From the NCBI GenBank assembly GCA_029859085.1, contig JAOUDU010000120.1, forward strand, positions 1 through 7,539: 7,539 bases of DNA. The letters run 5' to 3'. How positions within the stretch are numbered: the stretch's first letter is position 1; each line of letters opens with the position of its first letter. Below are positions 6,588-7,539 of the stretch, piece by piece. The notes beneath the pieces were generated by a model that was given only the letters and a program-made list of their open reading frames with translations, was not told where the DNA came from and did not search any database. The translations under genes were made by a program, and so were the position numbers. Origin of the DNA: Gammaproteobacteria bacterium (GTDB taxonomy: Bacteria; Pseudomonadota; Gammaproteobacteria; Pseudomonadales; Halieaceae).

Positions 6588-7259
6588 CCTGGTTCCTGTT
6601 GTGAAAATAGCTGCGCAATAGACGCATTGCGGGACCGGCAGAGGAGCACCCTGGTTAAGGTGCTGTGGGTCAATGCAGTCATGTTTTTGATCATTTCCGC
6701 TGCGGCTGTGTGGGGGAAATCCACCGCGCTACTTTCTGACAGCCTGGACAATCTCGGGGACGCCCTGACGTATGGGCTGAGCTTGTATGTGGTGTCCCGG
6801 AGTATTTCAGCAAAAGCCCGTGTTGCCTTGTTCAAGGGCGGGCTTATTCTTTTGGGTGCGTCGGTGGTAATCGGCCAAGTCATCTGGAAACTCATGCACC
6901 CTGTAGTACCTTCCTACGAAATCATGGGTGTCTTCAGCATTATCGGGCTTGCGGCCAATGGCCTGTGTCTTTGGTTGCTGTGGCAACACCGCGCCGAAGA
7001 TATCAACATGAGTTCGGTATTTGAGTGCTCGCGAAACGATATTGCATCCAACCTGTCAGTGTTTGTTGCGGCATTCGGGGTGTGGGTATTCCAGTCGGGC
7101 TGGCCTGATATCATTGTGGCATCACTGCTGGCTGCATTACTGCTGCGCTCTGCTGTTCGGGTGATTCGGGACGCGATTGCAGAACTTGGAGACCAAACCA
7201 GGCACTCGTTGCAAGGGCCAAAGCTCCACACGCCGGCAAGTACGCGACCTGACAGTTGA
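6585..7259 (+). CDS. Short cation diffusion facilitator (CDF) family transporter
   Basis: A 224-residue inner-membrane protein with about six hydrophobic helices (around 24-43, 47-69, 82-104, 112-133, 152-169 and 174-194), matching the CDF membrane domain of divalent-metal/proton antiporters. Helix 2 carries STALLSDSLDNLGDALTYGLSLYV. Its D55-x3-D59 corresponds to the His/Asp-x3-Asp metal-site half of CDF proteins. Helix 5 begins FECSRNDIASN, where C148-x3-D152 replaces the usual His/Asp-x3-Asp. The N-terminus is cysteine-rich (C5, C6, C10). After helix 6 only about 30 residues remain, so the usual cytoplasmic C-terminal dimerisation domain is absent. The substrate is unknown; a thiol-loving divalent metal is possible but inferred. 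GC is about 54%, against about two thirds in the operon upstream, suggesting separate acquisition. The family call is solid and the specificity is not. Confidence 0.85.
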   Translation: MPGSCCENSCAIDALRDRQRSTLVKVLWVNAVMFLIISAAAVWGKSTALLSDSLDNLGDALTYGLSLYVVSRSISAKARVALFKGGLILLGASVVIGQVIWKLMHPVVPSYEIMGVFSIIGLAANGLCLWLLWQHRAEDINMSSVFECSRNDIASNLSVFVAAFGVWVFQSGWPDIIVASLLAALLLRSAVRVIRDAIAELGDQTRHSLQGPKLHTPASTRPDS

Positions 7260-7274
7260 GCCCGACGCTTGACG

Positions 7275-7299
7275 GGCAGCGCCTCGCCTGCTCGCTGCC
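7275..7299 (+). terminator. Hairpin downstream of the CDF gene, possible weak terminator
   Basis: GGCAGCG (7275-7281) and CGCTGCC (7293-7299) form a perfect 7-bp stem with an 11-nt loop, 15 bp after the transporter stop codon. No T-run follows on either strand, so it is not a classic intrinsic terminator. It may stabilise the 3' end or help stop convergent transcription. Confidence 0.35.
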
Positions 7300-7363
7300 G
7301 GCGTTCATCATTGTGCTGATTACCGGGGGGCTGCTCGTAGCCGATTCTGTGCCAGGTACATTA

Positions 7364-7373
7364 TTACCGGTAA
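7364..7373. repeat. TTACCGGTAA palindrome in the CDF-trmB intergenic region
   Basis: A perfect 10-bp palindrome lies between the two convergent genes, 25 bp past the trmB stop on the minus strand. Its left half, ATTACCGG (7363-7370), also occurs at 7319-7326, 44 bp away. It could be a protein-binding site or chance. No T-tract makes it a terminator. Confidence 0.25.
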
Positions 7374-7397
7374 AGATTGGTTGTGGCCTGTCCCTGA

Positions 7398-7539
7398 TTA
7401 TTTCCGGACGAACACCAGGTCCCATACACCGTGCCCGAGGCGCTCGCCGCGCAGCTCGAACTTGGTGAGGGGGCGGTGCTCCGGGCGCGGGGCGAACTGG
7501 CCGGGCCCGCAGCTGTTTTCGAGCCCTTCGGCGAGGCTG
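7398..7539 (-). CDS. trmB: TrmB, tRNA (guanine46-N7)-methyltransferase (C-terminal fragment)
   Basis: On the minus strand the window edge enters an open frame encoding [19 protein letters not shown], then [18 protein letters not shown], then VWDLVFVRK and a TAA at 7400-7398. The [19 protein letters not shown] segment is the conserved C-terminus of TrmB, which methylates N7 of G46 in the tRNA variable loop using SAM. Forty-six codons are present; the SAM-binding part lies outside. It converges on the CDF gene with 138 bp between stop codons. In Pseudomonas trmB also lies close to hemW, so the transporter segment occupies a variable gap in a conserved neighbourhood. Confidence 0.92.
   Translation of the reverse strand, partial: SLAEGLENSCGPGQFAPRPEHRPLTKFELRGERLGHGVWDLVFVRK

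Noticed and set aside
6353..6895. 180-codon open frame on the minus strand over the CDF leader and N-terminus
   Set aside because: Most of it is antisense to the transporter's conserved helices; no domain or ribosome site was recognised. A decayed gene in 6353-6580 cannot be wholly excluded.
7111..7425. 104-codon minus-strand frame between trmB and the CDF 3' end
   Set aside because: It starts inside trmB in another frame and continues antisense to the transporter; it looks like a compositional shadow.

Overview
The window looks like chromosomal DNA from a GC-rich, probably aquatic gammaproteobacterium of the Pseudomonas/Cellvibrionales-Halieaceae type. This is inferred from two things. The gene order pilT (divergent), yggS, proC, yggT, metX, metW, DUF4426, rdgB, hemW and then trmB is the one I know from Pseudomonas and relatives. 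The proteins also resemble that group closely, for example in using MetX/MetW instead of MetA. No genus can be assigned from the sequence alone.

Layout. Bases 1-62 hold the first 20 codons of the twitching-motility ATPase gene pilT on the minus strand. A 132-bp divergent intergenic region (63-194) follows. Eight plus-strand genes then run from 195 to 6352: yggS (PLP homeostasis), proC (last step of proline synthesis), yggT (two-repeat membrane protein), metX and metW (methionine entry), a secreted DUF4426 protein, rdgB (clean-up of damaged purine nucleotides) and hemW (radical-SAM haem chaperone). From yggT onward the genes are 7 bp or less apart or overlap (TGATG or ATGA junctions), so yggT-hemW, and probably proC-hemW, is one transcription unit. 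A good -10 hexamer lies just before proC.

From 6353 to about 7397 the character changes. GC drops from about two thirds in the operon to about 54% (359 of 660 bases counted over 6601-7260). A 232-bp leader rich in short inverted repeats precedes a short six-helix cation diffusion facilitator (CDF) transporter with an atypical metal site, D-x3-D plus C-x3-D. The gene has its own strong Shine-Dalgarno and a GTG start and looks like accessory cargo placed between hemW and trmB. The window ends with the last 46 codons of trmB (tRNA m7G46 methyltransferase) on the minus strand, convergent with the transporter gene.

Most of the window is ordinary conserved housekeeping. I see no CRISPR array, insertion sequence, phage gene, RNA gene or defence system. 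The parts worth a second look are the CDF segment with its leader, the ATG-stop minicistron in front of yggT, repeats in the pilT-yggS intergenic region, and substitutions in the YggS cofactor-binding motifs.
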